Shown here piece after piece: positions 1-13,190 of a stretch of DNA of 64,000 bases. Below the pieces are notes generated by a model, which saw only the letters and a list, made by a program, of their open reading frames with translations, ran no database searches and was not told the origin of the DNA. The DNA is from Eleginops maclovinus (lineage: Eukaryota > Chordata > Actinopteri > Perciformes > Eleginopidae), in assembly GCF_036324505.1 (NCBI RefSeq), contig NC_086351.1, positions 1,439,501 through 1,503,500 of the forward strand, given 5' to 3'. The stretch's first letter is position 1. The number at the start of each line of letters is the position of its first letter. The position numbers were made by a program, and so were the translations under genes.

Positions 1-1600
1 GAGGGATTCGAACACATTTCTGAGTGATCTTGTTTGTTCTTTTGTACTTATGGTCTCATTGCTATCGGTACACCCATGTGACATCCCTGTCGTCTACATA
101 TGCTGATAGCTTAGCTTGCTATGAATACAAACATGTATGTTACTTGATTATGGAGCACAGGGTTCATGTTTGAATTACATTTTTACCCAAATAAAAAAGA
201 CCGGGCGATCCAAACAGAGGGTTAAAAGCTAAACGACACTTCAACTAATCTGCGCTACGACAAATCCCCCGTACCCCCGGTTGGGAACCACTGGACCAGA
301 TAACGCGTGAGACACACATAGGTACATCAGCTGCGTAACCAGTAGGTGTGTGACATCACTATTTGGTTTTGATTGGTCAACATTTTCCAAAAAACGATCA
401 TAGTTTGAGTTAAAATAAGAATGCTTGTTTCGTTGCATGTGAGACTAAAGTCATGTCCTAAGTTAACTTAATAAATCAGTGTCCCTTTTGTACATCAGTT
501 AAAATGATCAGATTCACACACAGTGTTGGTTTTACAAACAGCAGTCTCCTGTGGGGTTCATACCCTCCTGACTTCCCTTTTACACCCCCATCATGAGCAG
601 CTGTCAGAATATCAGACAGTCACTCCTTAGAATGTCTTCACCTGAGGAGGGATTGGCGTGTAGTTGGGTAACATGTAGGGTTGCCAAACTTCCCCCTAAA
701 CAGTCTTACATGTCTTTCATCAACCGCTCAGCAAGTCGATTAAAGGTTCAGATAATAAAACAAGTTCCTGTGAGCGGTGCAACACATCGTGCATAATGGA
801 GAAGTGCTGCAGGAATACAAACACTGAGCTACGGTACTTTATAGTCGCTCAGAGCTCTGGATGTTTGCTCATTGTTCATTAGCTATTCTACGGACATTAG
901 AGGAGTCCGAGAGACGGCTGTTGCCTTTAAATGCACTTTAAGAGTCAGAACAAAGACACCCCGAGGCCAGCGAAAGGGGATCTCACCAAGCACAGACCGT
1001 GAGAAGAAGCCTGTGTTTATACGTGTTGAGAAAGGGTACGGTCAGAGTGATGCATGTGCTCCGGTCGGACTGGAGGCTGTGTCATAAGCTGAACTGCACA
1101 TGTAAGAGTGATGGTTTATGGTGCGTTTGTTTAATTGAAACTCTTAAGTCACATGTATCTTCAGCTGTTCGTTATGGACCAGCTGTGCGTGTCAGTCGGC
1201 TCTCAGTCTTTTTTGGAGTCACTATATTTGCAATCTTTGTGTGTAACCATTAAAAGCATATTGAAGTTCCCTTTTGCAAGTTCCTGCTTTTCATGCGAGT
1301 TAGCTGGAAACGTTTCACAGTAAGAACAGGACTGCATTTTCATCCGAATAGCAGAACTAACATACATCTGCTGGCTAACTGTTCATGCAATCCTTTGGAG
1401 CATTCAAGGTAATCCATTTTGGATCAGATCAAAAGGGCTGAATAAGATTTGAAACCGCTTCAAAACAATGTTTGGCTAATTGGTTGAAGCAAACCTCATG
1501 ACACCTGATACCAAAGTCCCAAAAATAAAAGGTCTTTTTTATCTGACTGGAGACTTCTGCCAAAACCCAAAATCCTATTAGAGCTTCATTAAAAGGCAGA
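1..1600. other. SH3BP5 intron (inferred), no gene seen
   Basis: Only short chance ORFs. CCCCGGTTGGGAACCACTGG ending near 297 looks like the terminus of an old hAT element in reverse; no partner end was found. Confidence 0.4.
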
Positions 1601-2935
1601 ATCAGTACTTTTACTCCTCTACGTTTATTTAGTTGCTAGGCAGATTAGGATTACTGATGGTAAATATAATCTCCCTTAAATCAGACTGTAGTTCACCTGC
1701 AGTAAATCCAGCAGCTACCCTGCAGTATACAAAGCCATTCAAACTAGCTGCACCTTTACCAGCTCTGAGAACACTTTAATGATCAATCATTATAAAACAT
1801 ATCAGAGATATTATTCTGAAATGGACCAATCAGACAATGACTACTTTTACTGTCGCTACTTTAAGTACATTTAGAGGAGAGTACTTTCTACTTTCACTGG
1901 AGGAACATTTAGAATACTTTCACTGTGACAGAGTATTCCTACACTCTGGTACTTCTACTTTACTCAAGTACAAGACCTGAGTACTTCTACTTTACTCAAG
2001 TACAAGACCTGAGTACTTCTACTTTACTCAAGAACAAGATCTGAGTACTTCTACTTTACTCAAGTACAAGATCTGAGTACTTCTACTTTACTCAAGTACA
2101 AGATCTGAGTACTTCTACTTTTACTCAAGTACAAGACCTGAGTACTTCTACTTTACTCAAGTACAAGACCTGAGTACTTCTACTTTACTCAAGAACAAGA
2201 TCTGAGTACTTCTACTTTTACTCAAGTACAAGATCTGAGTACTTCTACTTTACTCAAGTACAAGATCTGAGTACTTCTACTTTTACTCAACTACAAGATC
2301 TGAGTACTTCTACTTTACTCAAGTACAAGATCTGAGTACTTCTACTTTACTCAAGTACAAGACCTGAGTACTTCTACTTTACTCAATTACAACGTCTGAG
2401 TACTTCTACTTTACTCAAGTACAAGACCTGAGTACTTCTACTTTACTCAAGTACAAGACCTGAGTACTTCTACTTTACTCAATTACAACGTCTGAGTACT
2501 TCTACTTTACTCAAGTACAAGACCTGAGTACTTCTACTTTACTCAAGTACAAGACCTGAGTACTTCTACTTTACTCAATTACAACGTCTGAGTACTTCTA
2601 CTTTACTCAAGTACAAGACCTGAGTACTTCTACTTTACTCAAGTACAAGATCTGAGTACTTCTACTTTACTCCAGTACAAGACCTGAGTACTTCTACTTT
2701 ACTCAAGTACAAGATCTGAGTACTTCTACTTTACTCAAGTACAAGACCTGAGTACTTCTACTTTACTCAAGTACAAGACCTGAGTACTTCTACTTTACTC
2801 AAGTACAAGATCTGAGTACTTCTACTTTTACTCAAGAACAAGACCTGAGTACTTCTACTTTACTCAAGTACAAGACCTGAGTACTTCTACTTTACTCCAG
2901 GATCTGAGTACTCTGAGTACTCTGAGTACTCTGAC
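1601..2935 (+). mobile_element. MITE-like element carrying a large 32-bp minisatellite, copy 1
   Basis: A unique part (about 1605..1950: CTAGGCAGATTAGGATTACT, GGTGCAGCTAGTTTGAATGG in reverse at 1740, TGACAGAGTATTCCTACACT) is followed by about 31 copies of a 32-bp unit (CTGAGTACTTCTACTTTACT CAAGTACAAGAC). The same arrangement in reverse, with 5 units, is at 39405..39952. It lies in the presumed SH3BP5 intron. No transposase. Confidence 0.85.
1945..2930. repeat. 32-bp minisatellite, about 31 copies
   Basis: Unit TGAGTACTTCTACTTTACTC plus AAGTACAAGACC, with variants GATCTG for GACCTG, CAATTACAACGTCTG, CAAGAACAAG and an extra T in TTTTACTC. A block of three units ending in AATTACAACG recurs three times at about 2390, 2485 and 2580, which shows higher-order duplication. 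Confidence 0.95.
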
Positions 2936-3177
2936 CCTTCTTACCCTTTGCTGACCTTCTAAAATAAGAAGTCCCTATATTTCCAAATAGTTTGTCAACT
3001 GCAGATGTGAACGCCCTCCACTCTTTCAGAGTTTTGTTTTACAGCATATCTTTGATAAAACATTAATCTACATGCCTCAATGTTTTGGTTATTTGTCCCT
3101 TATCTCCATTCCTGAGTCGCAGATGAAAAGCCAAGTTTGTAAAACTTCACAGCCCAATATAATGAGAAAGATTCCGT

Positions 3178-3634
3178 TCCCTTATAAAGGGTTCATAATT
3201 AGGTTATTAATTAGGTTGTAAGCACTTTATTAATCAATAAGATCCATTTATAAACCAGTTCTAACATAGTGTTCATACATCAACAGAGGCTCACTATTTG
3301 GCATGATGACTAAGCCTTATATTGGCTATATATACAAGCGCCCTCCCTCTTCTTCATCAGCCAGCATCGTCAGTATATGTTGTTCACTGAGTTGATTTCC
3401 CCCCATCCATCTTGATGATTCTTGGCATCTCTTAAGCCAAGTAGCCAATATAAGGCTGAGCAGTACAGAGATATGTGGGCTCACTATTTGGCAAGCAACC
3501 GGTCACAGTGGCTCTGTTTATCTCTCATCTTATAAAAGCTGATTAATGATTTATAAAGTGTTCACAACCTGATCAATAAATGAATTACAAACTAAACCCT
3601 TTATAAGGGTAGTCTTACTGTAAAGTGGTACCAA
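3178..3634. mobile_element. Palindromic MITE with a nested second element
   Basis: The left part (CCCTTATAAAGGGTT at 3179, then AGGTTGTAAGCACTTTATTA) is matched in inverted form on the right (GTGTTCACAACCT, then AAACCCTTTATAAGGGTA). The right end continues to TTACTGTAAAGTGGTACCA. A second sequence is inserted between two direct copies of GGCTCACTATTTGGCA (3288 and 3479). Confidence 0.7.
3304..3478. mobile_element. Nested MITE-like insertion
   Basis: About 175 bp flanked by a 16-bp direct repeat GGCTCACTATTTGGCA and carrying an inverted pair TAAGCCTTATATTGGCTA / TAGCCAATATAAGGCT-like. The size of the direct repeat is large for a target duplication. Confidence 0.5.
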
Positions 3635-6112
3635 GATTTCCTATATCAGTTCACTTTAACAAACACATCTCTGTTCCTTCACGCTCTCTGTCCTGTCCTT
3701 TGGGTCTCTGAGATTAGACTAACGTGGATACAGAGTCTCCGTCCTCCCTCTCAGGCTGTGTCTAGAACTTCTCGTTATCTGGATAAATAAAGTATGTTTT
3801 GCATCATTGACAGGAAGATGTATCGAGGTCCTATCATCTCTGAGGCTCCCACGACTATCAGCTCATGATTACACCGGTCAGATCCCCTTTTCCTCTAATC
3901 AGCAGGAGTGACGGTTCAAATCCAGCGCCTTTTAATATCATATTGTAATCCTATCAGAAGTCCAGGTTGTTCTGGGCTTTCACTAAAGGCCTTGATAGAG
4001 GAGGCGGGAAAGTTTTGACCTATAATCTATTAAAAAAAGTGTCCCTATGGGTGATCTAATGTACTCCTTTTCATAACTAAAGACGTCTTCTCGCTCTTTC
4101 ATCGATTAGCACATTCCCCAGAGGCAGTAATTACATCTTCTATGTATCATGTTGTCACAAGATTAGTCTTACATCAAAATATATTCAGTTAACTCATAAA
4201 AAAAAGCCACAAAACAAGAGAAAATGTTCAAATTGAAGGAACAGGAACCATTGAATTTTGTGACTTTCACTCAGAAAACAGCTCATCTTAATTGGACTAC
4301 CATAACATTGGGTTAGGTCATTTTCTGTTAATTGATTAACCAATTATTTGTTTTGAAAAGGTGTCAGCTCTTAGGAACATACATGCAATTGATGCAAAGT
4401 TTCTCCCTCTGTGTTGTTAGACAGCTCACTTGACGCCATTTTTATTTTTCCCTCCATAAATCGTGCTCCATTTGAAGACAACAACACGGAGGATGACGTC
4501 GGCTCTGACCTTGGCGTGACCGTGTTACAGCAGACGGTCACGGCCCTGAACAACAGGCGTCTTTGTGCCAACGTGAAAACAACTTGACTTTTCTAGCCGT
4601 AGAGAAATGGACGAAATGTAAAAATCAGTCGCAGTTTGAGATTGGACACACGGGGGACCACCGGCTACAGGGATAGAAACGGGTCAAAAGTGACCAATAA
4701 CAAAACTGACAGGTATAGATGTAGGACAGTCACACCAAGGGCTCTGATCAATAACCGGTCTGTTTCTTTTTGTCAGTCAATCAAAAACTGGAGGGAAAAT
4801 CAATATCTTTTACCAAACATCTCGAAATGGACATTGCGACAACATTGTAGGGGTTGACTTTTGGAGCTTCCACAAAATATTTCCACAAGGATAAGAGTTG
4901 GGTAAAGTGGGTAAAGTCACATGAATGACATCACTTCAATGTGAAGCATCCTTTAAAACCAGGAGGCACTTCTTATTCAATATGTCCAGTATCCCTACAT
5001 CAAAGACGATATCCAGCCTTATTACACGGCTTAGTTGAATACTCGATTCTGATTGGTCAATTCAGAACACGTGACACGTTAATGCAGACCGGTGTCAAGC
5101 ACTATAATGACCGAGGATCAAGAAAGAGAAAGAGGTTAAAAGGAAAGGAGGGGTTTTTTCTTAGCGAATATACGATCATCGTTTAATCAATAAAATCATT
5201 TCAATTAATATCGAGAGTCGAGTCGTTAGTTCGTGTAGAATCTGGCCGTGCAGCGAGGCGGTCATTGTCCCTTACGTATGTCATGGTATCGATATATTAC
5301 CCAGCCCTACGTCCCCACAAGAACAACTAGACTTTGTTTAGCAGCGATTTAATGTAAACTCTGAGCTGGACGCTGAGAACTGAACAAGGTAATCCAATTG
5401 TGTAGCAACGATGCTTTCATATGCAATGATATCCAGTCCATCTTGGTCCAGCGTTTCCTGCTTTTCTTCAACATATATCTAAGTAAAGTGAATATATTTG
5501 GGTTTTGGCACATTGGTTTAAAACACATAAAGGGGACAATAATAAAAGTAACCTTTAGGTGCAGAAACATTTGATATCTGCTGCTGCCCATCTGACCTTC
5601 AGGCCGTATACGCGTACAATATGTGATACATGATGGAACTAGATTATGCAAAAATGGTGAAGTCCTCGGGTCAACTACAATCAATTTCTCCCCAAAATAC
5701 ATCCAAACACCGAGAATAAAACGCCTAAAAACACCTCAATCTGTAGACCTACAGTATATACAAGCCATCCACCTTTACTGGGTTTTGATGGTATTCAAAG
5801 ATCAGGTATGCAAGAGATCACCACACTCTGGATACAGCTGCCAGTAAAAACGTATAAAAGGACTTTATTGTCACACAACATGTCAGTGTCACGATACATG
5901 CAGACTCCGTGTGTGTGTGTGTCTAACCCTGCTGACAGGGAACTTAAACAGTTTGGCCCTGAAGACAGAGCAAAGGTCCAGCTGTGATACGTTTCAAAAA
6001 CAACACTTTCCTGACGGGCTGTCGATCGGAAGAGAATATCTGCTGACAGCGGAGCATCAGTCAAACAGGAAAAACACACAGATAACCTGCAGACATTCAA
6101 TGCACACGGCTC

Positions 6113-6116
<4 letters not shown>
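3635..6116. other. SH3BP5 intron (inferred), no gene seen
   Basis: I looked for the third SH3BP5 exon on the minus strand and did not find it. Nothing else was recognised. Confidence 0.4.
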
Positions 6117-6150
<34 letters not shown>

Positions 6151-6232
6151 TGAGTGAGTGAGTGAGTGAGTGAGTGAGTGAGTGAGTGAGTGAGTGAGTG
6201 AGTGAGTGAGTGAGTGAGTGAGTGAGTGCAGA
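6117..6232. repeat. (GT)n then (GAGT)n microsatellite
   Basis: GT repeat 6117..6148 followed by about 20 copies of GAGT, ending about 10 bp from the donor of SH3BP5 exon 2. Confidence 0.95.
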
Positions 6233-6241
6233 CAGACTGAC

Positions 6242-6304
6242 CTCCAGCTCTGTCTCACATCTGTTGATGTCGTCGGTGGACTGGTTGAGTTTCTCCAGCT
6301 CCCC

Positions 6305-6375
<71 letters not shown>

Positions 6376-7610
6376 AAGGAGGATAAATGGGGTGTAATAT
6401 AATATCTGCAACATCTGGAAAGATTTAAACAGACGCATACATCACAGAGGCAACTATCCAAATCACACATTAGTTCTCCTGAAGCTGTGGATGAACATCT
6501 CCTTTAATAACCATCTATTGATTTGGTGTTTGCACTGTCGTCTCTCTGCGTGAACTCAGCGTCTGCAGATCATTTGTAATCCAATAGCAGCGCTCTCTTG
6601 TTCTCCAAATATTAAATATATGCGTTTCCCTGCAAGGAAGTCATGTGGCTCTAAATCTGGAGTATTATTCAGGCCAACATGACTTGCAGAAACAGCACAT
6701 TGCATGGTGACATCAGAGTGTATTCAATGGGGATCGGTCACATCTGGCCTGCACCAGGTGTGCTTAGTAATAAGGTCAGCATCGGACGTCACAGCAATCC
6801 AGCAAATGGGATCGGTGCATCACACTTGTTTCCCCTAAAGTTGAACAGGTTGGAAGACAAATGAGGAATAATCTATTCAGTGTGCAGATGAAACAAGGAC
6901 TGGTGATTAATATGTGTAAAGATAATCTGCAGAATAAGTTGCAGCCTTACAGGATATCTGTATTTTTGTTAGGATTAGACAATTAGTCAAATAATGCATA
7001 TTTAAGTTTTCAGAAACTATTTTGATTGAGTTATTTCTTGAGCAAAAACCCTGAAAATCAGAACATTTATTAGGTTTTTACCTCTTGATTATTTGAGGTA
7101 GATTTCAAAATAAAATACATTGTCTTAATTTACACAAAAAGGACATCTTGATGCTACTACATCTCTTTGAGTAAATGCACAGTAGTCCCTGAATTACAAT
7201 TGTATTTAATATGGTCTTAAAGTCTAAAGACCTTTACATCTGTGACTGTAAATTACTGTAGGTCTGTTAATGCGCAGATGTCCCTGACTACATCTGCATG
7301 GAGTACATTTTAACACATTTGCAGAGCAATAACCATCACCGTGTCATTTATTTTAGACATTAGATGTAAACTGAGGAGCAAAATGTTCTTTTATTGATGT
7401 TTTTAAAAAGCAACATGCTGAGTCTGCATGGTGCCAGGACTTTGTGCTCTGCTGACAGAGGCGAGGAGACATCAGTGGACACACATCAGCGGAAACACAA
7501 TGAGAAATGTCATCGAGTAAAACAGGCATTACCTGGATTCTGGGGTCCACTTCTTCTTCCTCATATTCAGCCTCGTCTTCCGTCCGGAGCTCCTTCTCTG
7601 AATGCTCCAT
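6242..7610 (-). CDS. SH3BP5: SH3BP5 (SH3 domain-binding protein 5 / Sab), first two coding exons only
   Basis: Two minus-strand exons join in phase 0. Exon 1 (7610..7533) encodes an acidic leader ending EEEEVDPRIQ, then GT. Exon 2 (6304..6242) encodes GELEKLNQSTDDINRCETEL plus a final E, then GT. This matches the N-terminus of SH3BP5, whose coiled coil begins with EVDPRIQGELEKLNQSTDDINRRETELE. SH3BP5 is a coiled-coil Rab11 guanine-exchange factor and a mitochondrial outer-membrane JNK docking protein. The next exon (DARQKFR...) was not found in 1..6241, so the remainder lies left of the window. The start is uncertain: ATG at 7610 follows a plausible acceptor (ACCTGCAG), while an in-frame ATG at 7676 would add 22 residues if there is no intron there. 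Human SH3BP5 has about 46 residues before GELEK. Exon 2 is squeezed between a (CT)n tract and GAGT/GT repeats. Paralog SH3BP5L is less likely, since it has an EELEHLNQ-type sequence. Confidence 0.9.
6307..6372. repeat. SH3BP5: (GA)n microsatellite forming SH3BP5 exon 2 acceptor tract
   Basis: On the transcribed minus strand this is (CT)n ending CTCTCAG immediately before exon 2 at 6304; the repeat itself serves as the polypyrimidine tract. Confidence 0.93.
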
Positions 7611-7679
7611 GCTGCAGGTGAAGGGTGGATGAAACAAGCCGAACAAAGGGGACGTTTCCTCGGGACTCACGGACACCTG

Positions 7680-9690
7680 AGCCGGGGTCAGAGACGCGTC
7701 GGATTCCCGAGCCTTACTTTAAATCTGCACTTGTATTTTAATGTATTTTTTCCAGGAGGAACATCTCGTATTGAATCCACAGGCAGGAGGCCAAGCAGCA
7801 GCGTGTATCCCCGCTCAGCTCTCCCTTCACACTGAGCACGGAGCTCAAATGTCCAAGGCTCGGCTTCAGAGCGGGAACGCCCCTTCTGAGTCTGTAGCGT
7901 GTATGAGGAGTGATTAGTGCCCTGCAGTGGCGAAGTGGTGAAGTGGATTAGGAACATGCAATAAATGTTTGTTCAATCACAGTTTAGACATCAACTATGC
8001 ATAGTATTATGATTGCACTATTCTATTTCTGTGTATGTAATAGGGCTGATATTTACCTTGGGCATTTAGGATTTTCATTGCCAACAAAAACGATGTTTTA
8101 TTGGAGTATTTTTTTTAAGTCACATCCAGTATTTCTACTTCAGGGGCGGAGTGCTGCTTGCTGGATTGTATTATTTATTATGGGAGTCAGATATTTATGA
8201 AAGGGACTGTTTATCCCAAAGTCAAAACCTACTTTTCCTCTTAAAGCTACACTATGATGTATATTTGCAGGTTCATATTTGTGTCTCTCCTGGGACATGT
8301 CTCCATGCTTTAATGTTCAGAAAGCTCTTTATTGTTCTCATACTGCCTGTGCTGCAGCAACTTCAATTTAATTAAATGTAGATAGCTTTATTGGCATTAC
8401 CATGATGACATACTGTTGTGTCTCGTCAAAAGTGTTAGTCTTGTCAGGTTTCTTGTTTGTGTCCTCGTGCCCCAGGTCTTTGGTTGGTTGTTTTATGTTT
8501 TGTTTAGTCATTTTTGTCTTGGTTTCCACTTCCTGTTTTATTTTGGTACTCACCTTCTGTGTCTCGTTCCAGGTCACACCGTCAGCCCCGCCCCTGATTG
8601 TTTCCACCTGTTCCCTGTTACCTCATGTTTAAATAGTCCTGTCTCCCCTTGTCTTGTGCCAGTTCATCTTGTCCTGTCTGTGGGTCAGTAACCAGCGTTC
8701 CAGCATCTTGTTTATTTGTCCTCCATGTGAGCGTCTTGAGTTCTTGTTTCAAGTATTTTTTTATACTCTAACTCTGTCTCCTGGGGTCGTGCATTTGAGT
8801 CCTACTGCCTTGTGTTTAAAGTTCGTGACACACACAGTATTGGCAAAGCTTTGTACAAGTATACATCTTTACATAACACAGAGACACACTGGGATGTTAG
8901 GCTTTGCAGACCATTTACATGCACACAAACCAGTATACCACACTACAGGAGAGGGAAACCTCCTGAAAAGCATAATTGTGCGGCTTTATCTGCAGAGCTT
9001 TGTCATAATCTTGATGTTTTGGCGTAAGTAATCCGTTGTTGAACATATTCGCTCTAGAAATGTCTGCCATGTCCCAAATAAAGTGCAACTAAAAGCTCAA
9101 AGCGCCAAAACATATCAGGGTTTGAGTCTTTTTTTTTTCTTTCGTTGCAAATCAAACGACAAGCTTTTGGTGTCTTTGTGTTCTGTAATCTAAGGTATGT
9201 TCTAGGTTCTGTCTCGATTACATTTTCAATTTGCTTTACCGTGGTATAGAACATAAAGGATTGAATGCTGGTTCAATCTTCTGAGGGCGTACTGTTCATT
9301 CCTCAACACTTTCTGTTCCGGGAACTTAAGTTCTATCTGTGATTCAGCAGGACATCTTTTGTGATGCACTGAGAGGATGGTTCCTAGAAGAAGTCAACAA
9401 CAAAGTTACATATAAAGATAATTCAGTTAAGTCAGAAAGCAAGACACTGAGAAACAGCATGTGACACAATTATGGAGGGTTATTTGATCACAGTTGTTTA
9501 TTAAATATATTTTAAAGAAGAATGTGTTGCATTAAAACATGTGCTTTTTCTCAGTATTCAGTTTTATCGAGGACAATCTGAACAATTGTTCTTTCTTGCT
9601 GTTAAATAATAATAATCAGAATTCCAGGAGCAGTAAAAGTTGTTCACAGAGTTTCCAAGAATCATTTCCTGTCGAATAAAAGCTCATATG
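7680..9690. other. SH3BP5 upstream region with dispersed-repeat fragments
   Basis: Includes the probable SH3BP5 promoter (near 7680..7960). Fragments of a common fish repeat are seen at 8240..8360 (GCAGGTTCATATTTGTGTCT, CTGCCTGTGCTGCAGC) and 8885..9000 (TTTGCAGACCATTTACATGC, CACACTACAGGAGAGGG). No coding gene recognised. Confidence 0.45.
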
Positions 9691-9693
9691 TTA

Positions 9694-10963
9694 AGGAGAG
9701 GACTCTTTAAAGTAGAGACACTACATACTGATATACACCTGAACATCAGCAGGAGAGGACTCTTTAAAGTAGAGACTCTACATACTGATATACACCTGAA
9801 CATCAGCAGGAGAGGACTCTTTAAAGTAGAGACTCTACATACTGATATACACCTGAACATCAGCAGGAGAGGACTCTTTAAAGTAGAGACCCTACATACT
9901 GATATACACCTGAACATCAGCAGGAGAGGACTCTTTAAAGTAGAGACTCTACATACTGATATACACCTGAACATCAGCAGGAGAGGACTCTTTAAAGTAG
10001 AGACACTACATACTGCTATACACCTGAACATCAGCAGGAGAGGACTCTTTAAAGTAGAGACACTACATACTGATATACACCTGAACATCAGCAGGAGAGG
10101 ACTCTTTAAAGTAGAGACTCTACATACTGATATACACCTGAACATCAGCAGGAGAGGACTCTTTAAAGTAGAGACACTACATACTGATATACACCTGAAC
10201 ATCAGCAGGAGAGGACTCTTTAAAGTAGAGACCCTACATACTGATATACACCTGAACATCAGCAGGAGAGGACTCTTTAAAGTAGAGACTCTACATACTG
10301 ATATACACCTGAACATCAGCAGGAGAGGACTCTTTAAAGTAGAGACACTACATACTGATATACACCTGAACATCAGCAGGAGAGGACTCTTTAAAGTAGA
10401 GACACTACATACTGATATACACCTGAACATCAGCAGGAGAGGACTCTTTAAAGTAGAGACTCTACATACTGATATACACCTGAACATCAGCAGGAGAGGA
10501 CTCTTTAAAGTAGAGACACTACATACTGATATACACCTGAACATCAGCAGGAGAGGACTCTTTAAAGTAGAGACACTACATACTGATATACACCTGAACA
10601 TCAGCAGGAGAGGACTCTTTAAAGTAGAGACTCTACATACTGATATACACCTGAACATCAGCAGGAGAGGACTCTTTAAAGTAGAGACGCTACATACTGA
10701 TATACACCTGAACATCAGCAGGAGAGGACTCTTTAAAGTAGAGACTCTACATACTGATATACACCTGAACATCAGCAGGAGAGGACTCTTTAAAGTAGAG
10801 ACACTACATACTGATATACACCTGAACATCAGCAGGAGAGGACTCTTTAAAGTAGAGACTCTACATACTGATATACACCTGAACATCAGCAGGAGAGGAC
10901 TCTTTAAAGTAGAGACTCTACATACTGATATACACCTGAACATCAGCAGGAGAGGACTCTTTT
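9694..10963. repeat. 57-bp minisatellite, array 1 (22 copies)
   Basis: Unit of 57 bp (GAGAGGACTCTTTAAAGTAG ... CACCTGAACATCAGCAG) in 22 near-perfect copies. Almost all variation is at one base, GAGAC[A/T/C/G]CTACATA; one copy also has CTGCTATAC for CTGATATAC. The unit has no stop in one frame on each strand, giving spurious long ORFs of 19-residue repeats. Same satellite as arrays at 27434 and 32638. Confidence 0.97.
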
Positions 10964-12201
10964 AACTGCATGCTGGATTATGCAACCTGCATCATATTCA
11001 ACAACCACATCAAATGCATCTTCACCTGAACAAACCGACGCCCGCAGGAAAACCTTCTCTCCGCTGTCAGATGGAACACAAAACGTTCTCATCACTCTCA
11101 AAATATCACAGATATGCCGGAGGAAGCAGGGTTTCACTTCTGTCTGCGTCAACCCTTTTGTTTGCTCTGCTGCTGCTCACCAGAGGAAAAAGTGTGTGAG
11201 TGCAGAGACTGAAGAGACGGAGGCCTGAGGTGACATCACAGAGGTTACATAACCCTCACATGGAGGAGGGAGGATCAAAGGGGGAGGCATGAAGAGCCAA
11301 GCCAGAAAAAAATGTGACACATGAGGATAAAGATGGAGAAACATTATCACAGTGAGGAGAGGAAACACATTGTAGTCATCATAATGAAAGTTGAAAACTA
11401 TAAAACTGAAAGGCACAAAACAACCATCACAAACCATATTAAGCGTAAAATCAACAAAAATAGAGCCGCACGTAGAACATAACATCGTCAAACATTAACA
11501 AATACAAAAACAATTCTATTTGAACCTAATAAATGTGGTTTTCATATACAGTATGTCAATTCATACAACCAAAATAAGCTTTGAATGGAGTGCTGAAGGA
11601 CTCAAAAGAGTTTAAGAATAATTCTACATTTTTAACAGATATATTTTCAGTGTAAAAACCCTCCACCAAAGATTCAACACCCTCATTTTAGGGACTCAAG
11701 CCTGCTCTTGCAGCATTGCATCATGGGATCTCAGACAGTCCTCACAGGAGAAAGAGCTGAAACTGAATAACTCATCTTATTGGGAACTCATCCATTGATG
11801 TTTCAAGGAGAAACGGCCAATCCATTAAACCCATTCTGTTGATTCCATGTCCATTTCTTGAAGGCCTAATTGAAAACCATTTGAAACTAAAATGTGTAAC
11901 CTTCTAATAATTGATGTTGTTTATATTTATATATAGTTAGACGTAGAAACAGGCATTCAGAGCCTTTAAAACCCTCGCTATAGCTGCCAAAAGGTGGGTT
12001 GCACCTCCTCCAAAAGCCTCTGAAGGTGAAGGTGCAGGACCGCTGACACGGGTCACAGCGAACGCCCGGCAGATTTTGAAGGATATCCGGAGTCAGCAGG
12101 TTCTGGGGGGATCTGTCTGAACACAGGATGTGTCAGAGCAGTTTAAAAAGAGGAAGAAGAAGAGCGCAGTGTCACCGCCTCTAAACCTCTGTCACACCCG
12201 C

Positions 12202-12263
<62 letters not shown>

Positions 12264-13190
12264 TTCACTGTCAATATGATGTATTGCTACTTCCAGACAG
12301 GAAGATCTCTTCATTGGCAGTGATGAATGGGAACATGAATTTGGGGAACGCCTCTGGGAACATAATGGAGACCTGCATGTACTTGTATATCTATATATAT
12401 CTACAGTATATATATTAATATCTGTAAGAAGAGTTGGAAAGTCATAGTCCCTGCCAGATGACTGAATGACTCAAGTTTAAGTATGTTTTTGAATGCCAAA
12501 CACACACTCTTTGGTAGATCTCTGCAGGGTCTGCACATACAGTGGTTTGTTTTGAATATCGTTATGGTCTGCTGGAGAGTGCAATGACAAGAATGCACGC
12601 TCAACCCAGTCAGATGCACTGGTTTCACTGAGGGTAAATTGGACACCGGTGTAAAGAGATGGTGAGACTCTTTGTCAGTAAAATGCAGAAACCTCACACA
12701 GATGAGCTCTGAAAGAAGGAGTCAAACTAAAGGTTGGAAAGCACTTTTAATAAACTCTCTAAGACTTAAAGCTTGGAGGTAAAATATGTATTCAAGTGTT
12801 GCTAAACTCAAAGTACAGTATGTGCACTAATCTTTCATTTTATTTGTTGTATTGAACATTCTTCTTTAATTTCTGGTTACTTTGCAGATTTCTTCCCCAG
12901 ATTATCAATTCAACATATCAAATAACTCAGTATTATTTTAGAGAAGTGGCTCCCCGGCAGAATATAACACACTTTAAATCCCCCACTGTCTGCAACTTCA
13001 GACGTTCTATATTTATTCTATCTAATATTCCACACCTTCACGCTTATAGTACATATAATATCCTGCTTTATATTTTGTTTTTGTTTATATTTTCTGTATA
13101 TTTTTTACTTTCTTTTTAAATGCTATTTCATTTCATTTTATGCTGCTGCAATGAAAAAAATTCCCAAATTGGGATCAATAAAGTAATTCT
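10964..13190. other. Intergenic stretch, no gene seen
   Basis: Contains (GT)n at 12205..12261. The end (about 13000..13190) is the 3' tail of a LINE or SINE (AAATTGGGATCAATAAAGTA) that leads into the tetranucleotide repeat. Confidence 0.45.

Noticed and set aside
6097..6470. ORFs LSLSLS and HSLTHSLT
   Set aside because: GA and GAGT microsatellites; the only real coding part there is the 63-nt SH3BP5 exon.
9640..10965. 441-residue ORF of 19-residue repeats (RRGLFKVETLHTDIHLNIS) and its antisense 419-residue ORF
   Set aside because: Both strands are open because the 57-bp unit is a multiple of three without stops; array 3 of the same unit has frame-breaking single-base changes, so there is no coding constraint.
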